A DNA stretch of 64,000 bases from Clytia hemisphaerica (GCA_902728285.1 CACVBU010000538.1:1-64000), one strand, 5' to 3'; shown: positions 33,972 through 45,309, counted from the stretch's first letter. The notes: generated by a model not told the origin, from the sequence alone. Numbers and translations are program-made.

Positions 33972-34907
33972 ACCATAAACCAATCAATAACGTATATTAA
34001 CTTTTGACCAATCAATAACGAATAACTTTTGACCAATCAATAACGAATAACTTTTGACCAATCAATAACGAATAACTTTTGATCAATCGTTAACAAGAAC
34101 ATTCGACCAATCAATAACGAGAACATTCGACCAATCGATAACAAGAACATCCGACCAATCAATAAAGAGAACATTCGACCAATCGATAACGAGAACATTC
34201 GACCAATCAATAACAAGAACATTCGACCAATCAATAACGAGAACATTCGACCAATCGATAACAAGAACATTCGACCAATCAATAACGAGAACATTCGACC
34301 AATCGATAACAAGAACATTCGACCAATTGATAACAAGAACATTCGACCAATCAATAACGAGAACATTCGACCAATCGATAACAAGCACATTCGACCAATC
34401 GATAACAAGAACATTCGACCAATCAATAACGAGAACATTCGACCAATCGATAACAAGAACATTCGACCAATCAATAACGAGAACATTCGACCAATCGATA
34501 ACGAGAACATTCGACCAATCGATAACAAGAACATTCGACCAATCAATAACGAGAACATTCGACCAATCGATAACAAGAACATTCGACCAATCAATAACGA
34601 GAACATTCGACCAATCGATAACAAGAACATTCGACCAATTGATAACAAGAACATCCGACCAATCAATAACGAGAACATTCGACCAATCGATAACAAGAAC
34701 ATTCGACCAATCGATAACAAGAACATTCGACCAATCAATAACGAGAACATTCGACCAATCGATAACAAGAACATTCGACCAATCAATAACGAGAACATTA
34801 GACCAATCGATAACAAGAACATTCGACCAATCAATAACGAGAACATTCGACCAATCGATAACAAGAACATTCGACCAATCGATAACAAGAACATTCGACC
34901 AATCCAT
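33972..34907. repeat. Minisatellite, 27 bp units then about 34 copies of a 24 bp unit
   Basis: About four copies of a 27 bp unit (ACTTTTGACCAATCAATAACGAATA type) lead into a long array of a 24 bp unit built on CATTCGACCAATCGATAACAAGAA. Two versions (CAATAACGAG and CGATAACAAG) often alternate, giving a 48 bp higher-order period. Since 24 is a multiple of three, several frames stay open: IGRMFLLS, VIDWSNVL and RTFDQSIT. The ORFs at 34083-34970 and 34327-34938 are therefore artefacts. Confidence 0.9.
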
Positions 34908-37900
34908 GATGAATAACATACATCGATACATCGTTTGAAATGAATCGATTTGAGGAAATTGTTGAGCCAAGTGTCACGAAGCTCAGATGGAATTGGATCA
35001 TCCCAGTCTAGCTTTCTCAAAACAAGATCGTGTAAGTCGCTTTTGAATGTAGCTGTGGTTGGTGTGGTCTTGCCAAGAAGATCATAGATTACTCCAACCT
35101 TTGATGCACAATGGCGTTTTGTCAGTACATTTGGAATGACGTTTGATTTGGCTTCAGGTTTCTTTCCTCTCTGACATTTTGCAAAATTGAGGTCACCGAC
35201 GTTGAGCGAGAGTAAGTCATCTTTGGTGTTTTCGGGTTTGTTCAGCTTTCCGATTTGCTGTTCATAGACTTTTAACGCGATCGGTTTGTTGGGTGCTAGC
35301 CATTTGGCGGGGTTGTATAGCACGGGTAAGCGGACGGTAGCGATATGGGATTCAATATCGATTGAAACGGAAGATTCGACAAAGGTTTGTTCGGCCTCTT
35401 CCTTTAGACTGGTTGATTCAATGGAATCATGATTTTTGCAATCTTTGCATTCACGGCAAGATACACAACGATAGCTGATTTGGGAACCTGCATTCTCAGC
35501 ATTGTCTAACGATTTGAGTGGATTTGCTTTGAATGAGGAATGAACAAGATCAGACTCTGAGAGAGGAGAAACCATCATGATATTGGACATCTCACTGACG
35601 AATGATGGCGAAGTAAAGTGCGATTGGAAGCGAATCTTGGAAAACGATTCGTGTGGACCACCAATGATGCCAGTGGTTCCATCGGCACTCCGAAAAATGG
35701 ATTTAAAAATGGTTAAACCCGTTGGTATTTGGAAGATCGGTTTCGGATGGTACTTTAGGTATTTCATACCAATCATAAAATCAACATTTCCACCGATGTG
35801 ACTTGGCAATTTTGGAAATGTTTTGGCTAGAGGTCCGGCAGCAAAGCAAAGATCCTTCTCGGCTTCTTTTAGTGGAAATTGCGGAAATTCCCCGGTGATA
35901 TCTGTAAGACAGGTTCCTCTTAGAACTGCGGTTTCCCCGGAAGCAAGCGGAAGTTGAACGCGGTAAATTCCGTGCTCTGCAGAAGTGCTTTTCTTTCCCA
36001 CTCCGGTAATCGAAACAGGGATGTTAGAGATCAAAGTAACGTGTGGACCAAGACGCTCGACTGCACTTTTTCTGACGATAAAGTCACTACACCCAGAATC
36101 AAAGAATATATTGAATACTTCACCATTGACTTTGATTGACTGGAACATGTAGATTCCTCGGTCTGGAATGTCTCCACCTTGATCCTCAAAATCTGTTTGA
36201 ACATTGTTGACTTCGATTTCTCCACTTGAGATTTCTGAGTAGAAGGATAATTTGATGTCTCTGGAAAATGAAGGTAAGCTTGAATTTCTGGTAATGAATC
36301 TGGACTTGTACTTGTCCAATAGATCCTGATTTTCATCAAAATGCTTATGCTCTTCACATATAAGGATGTGTTTCTTTTTGGGGTACTTGGAATGTGATCC
36401 ATGGGGGCAAACAAAATCTTGCTGGCATTTCCCTTCTTCATGTTTCCCAACGTTCCACTTAGCCCCTGGCAAAAGACATTGAAAGCAAAGACCCTTTTTG
36501 CGCAACATTTGGAGTCTTTCGGAAGGTGTCTTCTCGACAAACTTCCGGCACGAAAAGTATTGAATGACTTTGACTCCTCCCTGGCCTGTCGTAGCAACAT
36601 GGTCATCCTCCCCAGCAGCACTCCCACAAAGAATGCAGATCTCATTATCAAATTTGTCTGAATGATAGCCTGATAAGCTTGGGACTTTTCGTTTTTGGGG
36701 TGCAAGTGGTGGATCCTCCCTTCCTGTGAGTCTGAGCTTTTGTTGTTGGATCTTCAACTCCTTCTCTAAGAAGTCAATGACGTTTTCCCACAACACCTTA
36801 CCACTTTGGTTGATCCCAATAGACTGTTCAAGCCACTTGGTAACCCGGTAATCACCCATCAATTTGTAGACTGTATCCAAGGCATCCCCGTAGTAAAGAT
36901 ACTTTTCGATTCTATGCCTGGACGCAAGGATCATCAAATCCCTCATAAGATTGATCAGTTGGCTTAACCCTGCAAGTACTTTTCCTGGTTCCCTGGATCC
37001 CTTGAAAGATTGGATATCCCTCAAAGAAGAAATTTTCTTTGTAAGTAGAAACTTCGTATCCCCATAAACTTCCTTGAGGCGAACCCAGATTTCGTCAATG
37101 TTGTCTAAGTGTTTGACAAGGGACAATGCAGGCTCTGACAAATGATTGTTGATCAGCAAATCAGGCAAGAGACGTCTAGTGGTGGTTCGGAGATGCAATT
37201 TTTCGAATTCGGATTGAAAAGTATAAATGTCAAGATCTGAATTGTAGCCAGAGAAATGGGACAATTTGATATTGAGCTTCGTCTCTTTGATCAAATCCCT
37301 TTTATTCAATTCTCTTCGACCAATTTCACTTGTCAGATCTTCATTGAATTTGAACTTCAGAGTAACAACTAAGGTATATCTCTTACCAAGCTGCTGTTTT
37401 GCCTTAACAAGCGTCTGACCTGATGGATTAAACTTCAAAGATTCTTGGTACTTCTGGGTTGCATGTTTGAAGCTCTTCAGGTAATTCTCCTGATTCTCCT
37501 TCCACCTTAGCAGTTGTTCATCAGTTGCAAGTTGCACATTCTTCTCCCAAGACATTTGCAACTCTTTCAAACAATGATCGGTTGATTCCACTTGAAACAG
37601 TATGGCCTCCTCCTCGAGGTCCTTGGTGGTCTTCAGCTGGGTTGCTTCTAGGTGCATTGCTTCAACTTTGATGATCTTTATCTCATCCTTGGCTAATCTG
37701 ATTGCAGCTGCAATTTCGTTGATCAAAGTCTCGTAATCCGTAGCATACTTCTCGTCGTATGTTGCACCGAGATAATGTCGTAATTTGTAGTGTTTGGAAC
37801 GAAACGTTGTTCGATGTTTCTCAAGCTGAGACAACACATCACTAACGGGTGTGACGTAGTAAGAAATCTCTTGGATGTAGTCACATATTTCATCTTTCAT

Positions 37901-38062
37901 AATGTCGACTTCGAGTGATAAATCGTCAATTAATCGCTCACGAGGCGTTATTTCGTCGCTGTCGTTTGCCATAGTTGGTCTCTGAATTCGTCTTGGAATA
38001 CGACTGCCAGTCACAATATTCAACGGCCTGTAGTCGACACGGTCTTGTTCTCGACGACGCAT
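34037..38062 (-). CDS. BEL/Pao Gag-protease polyprotein with RT core deleted, 1341 aa frame
   Basis: The N-terminal third is a coiled, charged Gag (DUF1759-like, KLSHFSGYNSDLDIYTFQSE at about residues 265-285). Zinc-binding cysteines follow (CILCG, CFQCLLPGAKW, FVCPHGSH, about 475-570). An aspartic protease is then seen (FNIFFDSGCSDFIV, about 650). The pre-RT phrase LPVLYNPAKWLAPNKPIALK is present. The RT palm with its catalytic aspartates is missing: the frame jumps to VIYDLLGKTTP and LDWDDPIPSELRDTWL, which in the family lie after RT. The last 270 or so residues are the 24 bp minisatellite read in frame. RNase H and integrase are absent. The element therefore cannot move alone but might supply Gag and protease. 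The first methionine lies 37 bp inside the 5' LTR. Confidence 0.85.
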   Translation of the reverse strand: MRRREQDRVDYRPLNIVTGSRIPRRIQRPTMANDSDEITPRERLIDDLSLEVDIMKDEICDYIQEISYYVTPVSDVLSQLEKHRTTFRSKHYKLRHYLGATYDEKYATDYETLINEIAAAIRLAKDEIKIIKVEAMHLEATQLKTTKDLEEEAILFQVESTDHCLKELQMSWEKNVQLATDEQLLRWKENQENYLKSFKHATQKYQESLKFNPSGQTLVKAKQQLGKRYTLVVTLKFKFNEDLTSEIGRRELNKRDLIKETKLNIKLSHFSGYNSDLDIYTFQSEFEKLHLRTTTRRLLPDLLINNHLSEPALSLVKHLDNIDEIWVRLKEVYGDTKFLLTKKISSLRDIQSFKGSREPGKVLAGLSQLINLMRDLMILASRHRIEKYLYYGDALDTVYKLMGDYRVTKWLEQSIGINQSGKVLWENVIDFLEKELKIQQQKLRLTGREDPPLAPQKRKVPSLSGYHSDKFDNEICILCGSAAGEDDHVATTGQGGVKVIQYFSCRKFVEKTPSERLQMLRKKGLCFQCLLPGAKWNVGKHEEGKCQQDFVCPHGSHSKYPKKKHILICEEHKHFDENQDLLDKYKSRFITRNSSLPSFSRDIKLSFYSEISSGEIEVNNVQTDFEDQGGDIPDRGIYMFQSIKVNGEVFNIFFDSGCSDFIVRKSAVERLGPHVTLISNIPVSITGVGKKSTSAEHGIYRVQLPLASGETAVLRGTCLTDITGEFPQFPLKEAEKDLCFAAGPLAKTFPKLPSHIGGNVDFMIGMKYLKYHPKPIFQIPTGLTIFKSIFRSADGTTGIIGGPHESFSKIRFQSHFTSPSFVSEMSNIMMVSPLSESDLVHSSFKANPLKSLDNAENAGSQISYRCVSCRECKDCKNHDSIESTSLKEEAEQTFVESSVSIDIESHIATVRLPVLYNPAKWLAPNKPIALKVYEQQIGKLNKPENTKDDLLSLNVGDLNFAKCQRGKKPEAKSNVIPNVLTKRHCASKVGVIYDLLGKTTPTTATFKSDLHDLVLRKLDWDDPIPSELRDTWLNNFLKSIHFKRCIDVCYSSWIGRMFLLSIGRMFLLSIGRMFSLLIGRMFLLSIGLMFSLLIGRMFLLSIGRMFSLLIGRMFLLSIGRMFLLSIGRMFSLLIGRMFLLSIGRMFLLSIGRMFSLLIGRMFLLSIGRMFSLLIGRMFLLSIGRMFSLSIGRMFSLLIGRMFLLSIGRMFSLLIGRMFLLSIGRMCLLSIGRMFSLLIGRMFLLSIGRMFLLSIGRMFSLLIGRMFLLSIGRMFSLLIGRMFLLLIGRMFSLSIGRMFSLLIGRMFLLSIGRMFSLLIGRMFLLTIDQKLFVIDWSKVIRY

Positions 38063-38099
38063 GAAACGATCAGCAGGATAAATGTTTCTGCTGTTGAAA

Positions 38100-38795
38100 T
38101 GTGGCGGGACTTATAATGGAGCCGATAGGAGTTTCGTGTTGATAACGAATGTTTCAACTAAAAATTGAAAGCAAAATTTAGTTATAAAATTTGAAAAAAT
38201 TAGGAAAAAATGACAAAACTGAAGGCTAGAAAATCTCAAGGAAAGTCTAGAAATAAATCAAAATGCCTGGAAAAGGTTTCTAGAAAAGCTAGAAAGTCAG
38301 AAAAACTGCTAGAAATGTCTAGGAAAAATTGCTAGGAAAAACCTTAGAAATTGAGTGACAAAATGTCTGGGGCAAAATGTGCCAAAAATATATATCAGAA
38401 ATAAGATAAAAAATACTATCTTACCAGCATGCGAAACTATAATGCGATGTAAAAATGCTCCATAAATCCACATTTAAATGTAAGTAATGTGAATGCTATA
38501 TAGTTAAATCAAACCAAGCCACATAGTAAACATTTCATTTATCTTTGATTCCATGAGAAACTCAAACTTTAAATTCTCAAAATTCAAAAGTTGAAAAAAG
38601 ATGTCAACACAACATCTCAATATTTCTCCTCAAAAGCTCTCATAAGAATGAATCTCGTTTCAAAAAATCAAAATTTTAAACGCCTAAAAAATTGCGTCAT
38701 AAAAGTAACGCGTGAAAGTAATTAACTTGAGACCAATTATCTCAAGACCAATTATATACGGTATTGATTGCGTTTATAAGCACAATCACATCACA
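38100..38795 (-). repeat. BEL element 5' LTR (696 bp)
   Basis: Pairs with 33271-33965. On the minus strand the internal region after the LTR begins TTTCAACAGCAGAAAC; I saw no standard TGG-type primer-binding site there, so the primer tRNA is not assigned. Confidence 0.9.
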
Positions 38796-40957
38796 GTTAG
38801 AGTCAGCTCTCCTGAAGTTAAAATAATTAGGAAGCAGCGGTTCATCTGGCAGTGTACTGAGGAATTGGTCAAGATGCTGTTTAAAAGTTTGTTTGGTACA
38901 GTTTGTGAGGTTTCTAAGGGATTTTGGCAGAGCATTGAAGAGCCTTGGTCCTTCTTGTGAGAGACAACCTCTCCAGATATTTTTATGTTTGACATTTATA
39001 GCTTTCAAATTGCATTTTCTACCCAGTCTCTAATTTGTGTAAGAATGCACGCCGCCTGCCTCGTCATTGTAGTTGGAATTGGGGGCAATGTCTTCTAGTA
39101 TGCACCACGTGTAAATGATTCTGTACCTGTCTCTTCTTCTTTCAAGACTGTAGATTTTCAGTTGGTTCAATTTTTCCCAGTAGTTTAAGTGGCTCAACGA
39201 GGGGATACCGTTCAGGAATGATTTTTGTAGCAGCTCTAGTTCTTGAATGAGACATCTCTTTGATGGAGACCATAGTTGAGAGCAGTAGTCAAGGTGTGGA
39301 ATGGCAAGTGACTTCCAAAGGGTTAACATGACATCTTTGTCCCTTGTCTTGAAAGTACGAAATATCCAAGAGCTGATAGATTTCACTTTGTTGATTTGGT
39401 TTTTGATGTGTTGATTGTAGCTACATATCTAGAGTAACTCCAAGGTCTTTGACTTGGCTTTTTGTTTCAATTTGATCTCGAGTATCAGAATAATAAACTG
39501 AATAGGGTTTCAGCTCTTCATTTTTTCCATATTGCATATGTTCGAATTTGAGTCCATTCAGTTGCATATTATTGATCTCTGACCATTTGTATACTGAGTT
39601 GAGATCGTTTTGGAGAAGTTGGACATCATTTTGACTGGCCAGTGCTTTCATCAGCCTGGTGTCATTCGCAAATGAAGACAGGACAGCGTTGTATACATCT
39701 TCATCAATATCCTGTATCATTACAAGAAACAGAAGGGGACCTAGCACAGAACCCTGAGGCACCCCGGATATGATATCTGCATTTTTGGATAGCGTTGTGT
39801 TGACAGAGACTCTCTGTGTTCTCCCTGTAAGAAATGACTTTATCCAGGATAGAAGTTTTCCACAAATGCCATTTCTTTCAAGTTTCTGTAGCAGTATCGA
39901 GTGATCAACACGGTCAAATGCTTTACTGAAATCAAGATAGATGACATCTACATTGCAGCCATTTTCAATATAGTGGATTAGACGTTCAGTGTGAGCAAGC
40001 AGTTGGCTTAAGCAGGATCTTCCTGACCTAAATCCATGTTGGTTGCTGTTGTACAGGTTGTTTCTTTCCAGATGATCTTGCAAATTTTTTCTTACAATCT
40101 TTTCAAAAACTTTAGTGACGTGTGATGTAAGAGCAACAGGGCGATAGTTTTCAGCCAATCCTTGATTTCCTTTTTTGAAAATAGGGGTGATGTAACTTGT
40201 TTTCAGTATCTTTGGGGTGAATCCTTTGTCAGAATGTTCTCCATATCAATCTGAGTGGTTTTGCAAGCTGTGATTTGTTTTTGAGTAGAAATATAGCTGG
40301 AAAGCCATCTGGGCCAGCAGCTGAGTTTGAAGAGAGGGTTTGTATCTCTCTAATAAAGTCGTCTGTGAGGTCAAAATAATCAAGTTTCTCCGTAACTTGC
40401 GAAGGATGAGATCAGGATTTTCATATTGTGATTTTGGTGGTGTGAATACAGATTTATATTGATCTTGAAGTATATTGGCCATCTGAAGGTTATTGTCTGT
40501 TAGCTTATTTGTGATAGGATCTAATAATGGTCCACTTTAGGTTTGGTTTTTAGAAATCTTTTTGCGTAAGAGTAGAAGAATTTGGGGTTCACTTTGATTT
40601 TGGAGATTGCATCTAGCTCTTGGTTGTACCTTTCGTTGGCATAGCTGCTTTGTAATTTTAGTTCGATATCAATCAATCTTGACTTTGTGTTCTTGTTGAG
40701 CTGTCTTTTCTTCAGTTTCTTTCTTTTTCGCATAAGAATCCGACGATCGCGTGGAATAATTGTTTTCTTTATGGGTTTTCGTAAAGGAATGTTGCTTTTG
40801 GTGATAACATCAATGCATTTCTCAAGGAATACATTGTATTGTTCATCAGGGTTAGAATCATAAGTTTTTAAAATATTTTCCCAATCAATACCATCCAAAG
40901 TTTTATTGACGTTTTCCCAGTCTATTTTGTTATTGTAAAAGTTGAATTTAACTTTTT
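38796..40957 (-). pseudogene. 5'-truncated LINE (CR1/Jockey-like) reverse transcriptase, broken frame
   Basis: Fragments in order on the minus strand: 40898-40521 (linker), 40482-40246, 40158-39421 (RT core), 39386-39030 and 39008-38796 (C-terminal region). RT motifs include NYRPVALTSHVTKVFEKIV, NQHGFRSGRSC, VIYLDFSKAFDRVDH and SGVPQGSVLGPLLFL. The catalytic box reads FANDT where the family has F/YADDT, so one metal-binding aspartate is lost. Several frameshifts break the ORF and no endonuclease is present. The 3' tip continues at 33190-33270 across the BEL insertion. The 5' end meets the 569 bp repeat at 40958. Confidence 0.85.
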
Positions 40958-41526
40958 AAAAGTTTTTATTTCTGCCGAAATGGATTTTCTTTTCATTTGG
41001 GGTTTCTCCTTTCAGAAAAACTTATTCTTTATTCATAAGTTTTTGTTCCTCCATTTCCAGAGGCCCCTTGAAAATGGGTCCTATCACCTTTTTTGACTCA
41101 TTTCAACCTTTTCCAAGCTAATTTTCTTCAAAAACAAAAATAAAACAATGCCATGTCTTCTTTTTTCAAAAAAAGATATATCTTTCGTTATTTTGATAAA
41201 TAAACTAATTATTTTACAAATATTTTTATATAATAATATTCTAACGCCATCAAAGAATTCTCCCTCCAAATTTCAGGTCTCTAGTTACACTAGAAAGAGA
41301 GATATGCAAAATTGAAGAAGCATGACTGGAAAATTTCTTTTTTTTCTTTTTTGACACATTTTTCGAATTTTTCCAAGCTATTTTCCTAACCTTTTTTTTG
41401 AAATTTTTAGTCAAATTTTTGACACTAAAATTTGAATATCTTTACAACCACTTATCCTCTTGAGTCCTATGACCCCTCATTTTCTTTCTTTTTCAAAGCT
41501 CTACAAGATAGGATAGGTTTTGAAAA
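40958..41526. repeat. 569 bp direct repeat, left copy
   Basis: Starts AAAAGTTTTTATTTCTGCCG and ends GGATAGGTTTTGAAAA. I found no difference from 42676-43244 (constant offset 1718). The 61-codon minus-strand ORF is identical in both copies. The ends lack TG...CA, so these are probably not LTRs; a segmental tandem duplication is likelier. Confidence 0.85.
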
Positions 41527-41562
41527 AAAAATTAAAATTTGAAAAATCTTCTGGATTTGCTA

Positions 41563-42080
41563 GTACAGTCTGAGAAATCCTTCTAATTGCACGCTTAACT
41601 TCCGCAGGCGTAAACTTGTAAATGCGCGCTTATCATAGTCCGCCCGAGTCCACCCATGTGCAATTGCACGCTTAATTTTCCGCCCTGCTTGAAGAAGCTT
41701 GAGCAATATAGTGGGGCTTACTTTATTTAAAAACGGATGGAACCATGGTCAAACAGACAAAAAGTGATTTTTGAATTGGAATCTTCGTAAAATTTTGCGT
41801 AAAATTGACCAAGCATTCCAGATTTTTTTCCGAGAAAACTCGAGGAAAATCGTCTATTTTGAACTCGCACAAACGAAAAGTGTTTTCATTTCTTTTCTAA
41901 TAACTTGTAAATGATGTATCTCAATGTAAGCAATGATTATAATACTGATTTAGATTATTTGGAACATGAAATTGATAGGTAAAAACACTTTTAAAAACCT
42001 TACAATTTGATAACCTTGCAATTACGCGTTTAAATCTCGGAATTTTAAGCGTGCAATTAGAAGGATTTCTCAGACTGTCG
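41563..42080. mobile_element. 518 bp MITE with TA target duplication
   Basis: After TA at 41561-41562 the left end reads GTACAGTCTGAGAAATCC. The right end reads GGATTTCTCAGACTGTCG before TA at 42081-42082. The inverted match extends through TTCTAATTGCACGCTTAA. It lies between the two 569 bp repeats. Confidence 0.75.
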
Positions 42081-42675
42081 TATATTAAGACAAGATTAGA
42101 GGAGGGTGCCCTCTACACTACACCTCAGACCATACTCAAATTCCTCTACATGATTTTGAGTACGGGCCAATTTTACTTTAGTTTTGAGTGGTTTCATTTT
42201 CGATTTCAGCCCAACATCTTAGCAACGGGGTGCTCGCCCATAGTTAGCGACTCCGAAGTCATGCAACTTTCGTTGACGTCAAACCAAATGTTTCATTTTT
42301 CCGTGAACTTTGGACCCTTCGAACTTTTTTTCTATGTATGCTAAAGCGTTCCGGTTTTTACTAAATGAAAGCCCGTGATCTTAGCTTTCCAGCGGTATAT
42401 AACACTGTGGACACGGGCTAGACGGCTAATTGGTAAAATGCCGAACGTTTTGCAACATTTTGAAAATTGTTTGCCGACGGGAGAAAAAAAAAGTGCAACT
42501 ATCGCTGAACAAATGTTTCTGGAAACGGAGGAAAATGTATTTGAAGGCTGAAACTTTGTATGTTTATCAGAAAAAGGGTGAGGAATTCAAAAATCACATT
42601 CGCTAATTTTAGTTCTTTCATTTTCATGTAGTTTTTTTCACTTTTTTGCTTCTTTTGTATGGGAATGTCCCAAAA

Positions 42676-43244
42676 AAAAGTTTTTATTTCTGCCGAAATG
42701 GATTTTCTTTTCATTTGGGGTTTCTCCTTTCAGAAAAACTTATTCTTTATTCATAAGTTTTTGTTCCTCCATTTCCAGAGGCCCCTTGAAAATGGGTCCT
42801 ATCACCTTTTTTGACTCATTTCAACCTTTTCCAAGCTAATTTTCTTCAAAAACAAAAATAAAACAATGCCATGTCTTCTTTTTTCAAAAAAAGATATATC
42901 TTTCGTTATTTTGATAAATAAACTAATTATTTTACAAATATTTTTATATAATAATATTCTAACGCCATCAAAGAATTCTCCCTCCAAATTTCAGGTCTCT
43001 AGTTACACTAGAAAGAGAGATATGCAAAATTGAAGAAGCATGACTGGAAAATTTCTTTTTTTTCTTTTTTGACACATTTTTCGAATTTTTCCAAGCTATT
43101 TTCCTAACCTTTTTTTTGAAATTTTTAGTCAAATTTTTGACACTAAAATTTGAATATCTTTACAACCACTTATCCTCTTGAGTCCTATGACCCCTCATTT
43201 TCTTTCTTTTTCAAAGCTCTACAAGATAGGATAGGTTTTGAAAA
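42676..43244. repeat. 569 bp direct repeat, right copy
   Basis: Matches 40958-41526. Between the MITE and this copy (42083-42675) I see no gene; bases 42257-42312 share about 57 bp with 33117-33173. Confidence 0.85.
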
Positions 43245-45309
43245 TTTTCCAAATCCCCAAATGGCATTTCAATTAAAGCAATGAAAAATGAAACTTTTCT
43301 ATGTTTCGCGTTTTTGCACCTATTCTTCAAAATGAAAATATTTAAGATTTTAAGTTCTTCTTTTATTCAATGATTTTTTACGGCACTTTGTTGACAATCT
43401 AACTATCGCATCAATTTCCAGCTTTCTTCAATAAATTGAAGATGAGAAAAAACCTAAGCCACGGATCACGGATTGAAACAAATATATGAAGGGTGGGATT
43501 TTACAGCCGCCCTTCGTGCAAGGCACTGAGAGGCCATGGGTGCCAAAAAAAGGGCTATACACCTGTTTCAATGTTTTGATTTTTTGCATTTGTATGCGCA
43601 TGCGCCAAAATAGTTACGGTTTTTCAAAGGCAGAAAACACAAAGCGCTCGCTGGAAAAAGGCAGTTTTGATTTTATTATTCAAAATCTCTTCATCAGAAT
43701 TTCATGAAATTTTAGTATAAGAATCCTATATAGTTATTAGATAACATACTAAAATTTATATTCAAAATTCCTTCTAGATCCTGAGAAAATTGACATAAAC
43801 TGCGTGCCTCCAGCTAATGTTGTTGTCTTTTTTGCCTCTGAAAGTCGGGCTGTTTTGCGGGTCGTAACGAGCCGATGTAAACATGTGACGTCACATGAAA
43901 CGTGAAACGGGCCTATTTGAAATGCGGCAACCTCATTGGTGGAAATTTGATAAACAGCTGCGAAGCAATCAGTAGAAGAGACCACTTTCGTTTTTGTTGC
44001 AGATTTCAATATAAACTTCTCTCAGGGATCACTTGTCAATGTACATATACACATGTGTTACGTGTAAACTTGTCTGCATTGTATGTATTGTTGTAAAGGA
44101 AAAGATAAAAGAGGTAAGACTAGCCTAGTTTCTAATCCTGATATAGGAGTTTAAGTTGAGACTGATTAATACCGTCTTTCTGGCTGGCAGTGTCTTTTCA
44201 GGATTAGAAACTAAGTCTTACCTCTTTTATCTTTCCCTTTGCATAGCTGTAAACTTCGCCTCACAAAAATGCAGGAGAGCTCCAAGTTGGAAGAATTTTC
44301 TCCGATAACTGCCGATAATCCAATTGTTCCAAATTGGAGGACCGGTAAATCAAGGGAATTTCCCCGCGAAATCCGATTTTATTGAAAAAATTTTTGGGGA
44401 AATCAGGAAATCAACGTATTTTTTGTCCCAATTTTCCAAAATCAGGAAATTTCGCCGTTCCATTTTTTCAAAACCTGAATTTTTTTTCCGGAAATTGGGA
44501 AATTTTTGGGAATGCGAGAGAGTTGACAGCTTTGATGCCTTTGCAACAATACAATGCAATGCAGAAATAAAAAGTTGGCGTTGGAGTGGGAAAATTGGTG
44601 AGCTAATTCTGATAACAGATTACAAACTTTTCCTGTATTCTGTTTTATCATTTCAACACCATCATTAGGGCTGTAAGGCTGAGCATAGCAGGCTAGCTCT
44701 AAAGCTCTAAAACAGCATCTGATAACATGAAAACCAGGATATGATTCTTCAATGGGAATCAAAACTATAAAGTGCACTTACAAACATCAATATGTCAGAT
44801 CTAACAAAATTAATAATGGTACTGTCATCATGGACAATAAAACAAAGGATTATTTCAAGGACCAAATATTTGTTTCCCGTGATTTTTGTATGAAGAGTTT
44901 TAAGTCTATACTGCATAGTATTCCATAAGGACATGCAGGCGAAGTCATAACAGATGAGCCACAGACTGTAATCCAAATAAATGAATATTTGGGTAAACCT
45001 CAAATCCGGGAACTGTCAAAGTGTGTTGTTATAAAAGCTCCTATTGCTTCTGAAATTGTGAGTGTTAGATAAAGTTTGAAGTGATGGAATTAGATGGGGG
45101 CTGTTTACAGAAACCAATGTAAGTTAGTGTTCTGCAATAAATTATAAACAGAAACGAATCGGCAAATATCATGATTATGACAAGCCAGTATATAGAAAGG
45201 AATAAATTAAAAATAATGTTGAAATTTATTTATTTCCAATTTTTACTTATTAATTAACAGAACAACTTTTTGATACAACACAAACAAATATATTATTGCA
45301 GAAGTCAAG
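43245..45309. other. Upstream region of NCAPH, no gene seen
   Basis: It contains a hairpin element at 44098-44240 and a stretch rich in GGAAATT/AATTTCC phrases at 44340-44510. Just before the NCAPH start codon two splice-acceptor-like sites occur: TTAATTAACAG at about 45260 and ATATTATTGCAG at about 45302. The second is 8 bases before the ATG, pointing to an upstream untranslated exon or a trans-spliced leader. Confidence 0.4.
44098..44240. mobile_element. Hairpin element, arms about 40 bp
   Basis: The arms are AAAGATAAAAGAGGTAAGAC with AGTTTCTAATCCTGA, mirrored by TCAGGATTAGAAACT and GTCTTACCTCTTTTATCTTT. It has no coding sequence. Confidence 0.65.

Larger units (their letters stand above)
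33266..38800 (-). mobile_element. BEL/Pao LTR retrotransposon, young, RT-deleted
   Basis: Two LTRs (33271-33965 and 38100-38795) flank an ORF on the minus strand. The 5 bp target duplication GTTAG is at 33266-33270 and 38796-38800. The LTRs start TGTGGCGGG on the plus strand and end CACATCACA, giving the usual TG...CA termini. The purine tract TGGTGGGGAG (minus strand) abuts the 3' LTR at 33966. The LTRs differ at only about three positions that I could find, so insertion was recent. Confidence 0.9.

Noticed and set aside
34327-34938. 203-residue ORF of TFDQSITR repeats on the plus strand
   Set aside because: It is the 24 bp minisatellite read in another frame; no promoter, splice or non-repeat sequence supports a gene.
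40958-43244. The 569 bp repeats as LTRs of a small retrotransposon
   Set aside because: There are no TG...CA ends, primer site or polypurine tract, and the interior is mostly an unrelated MITE.
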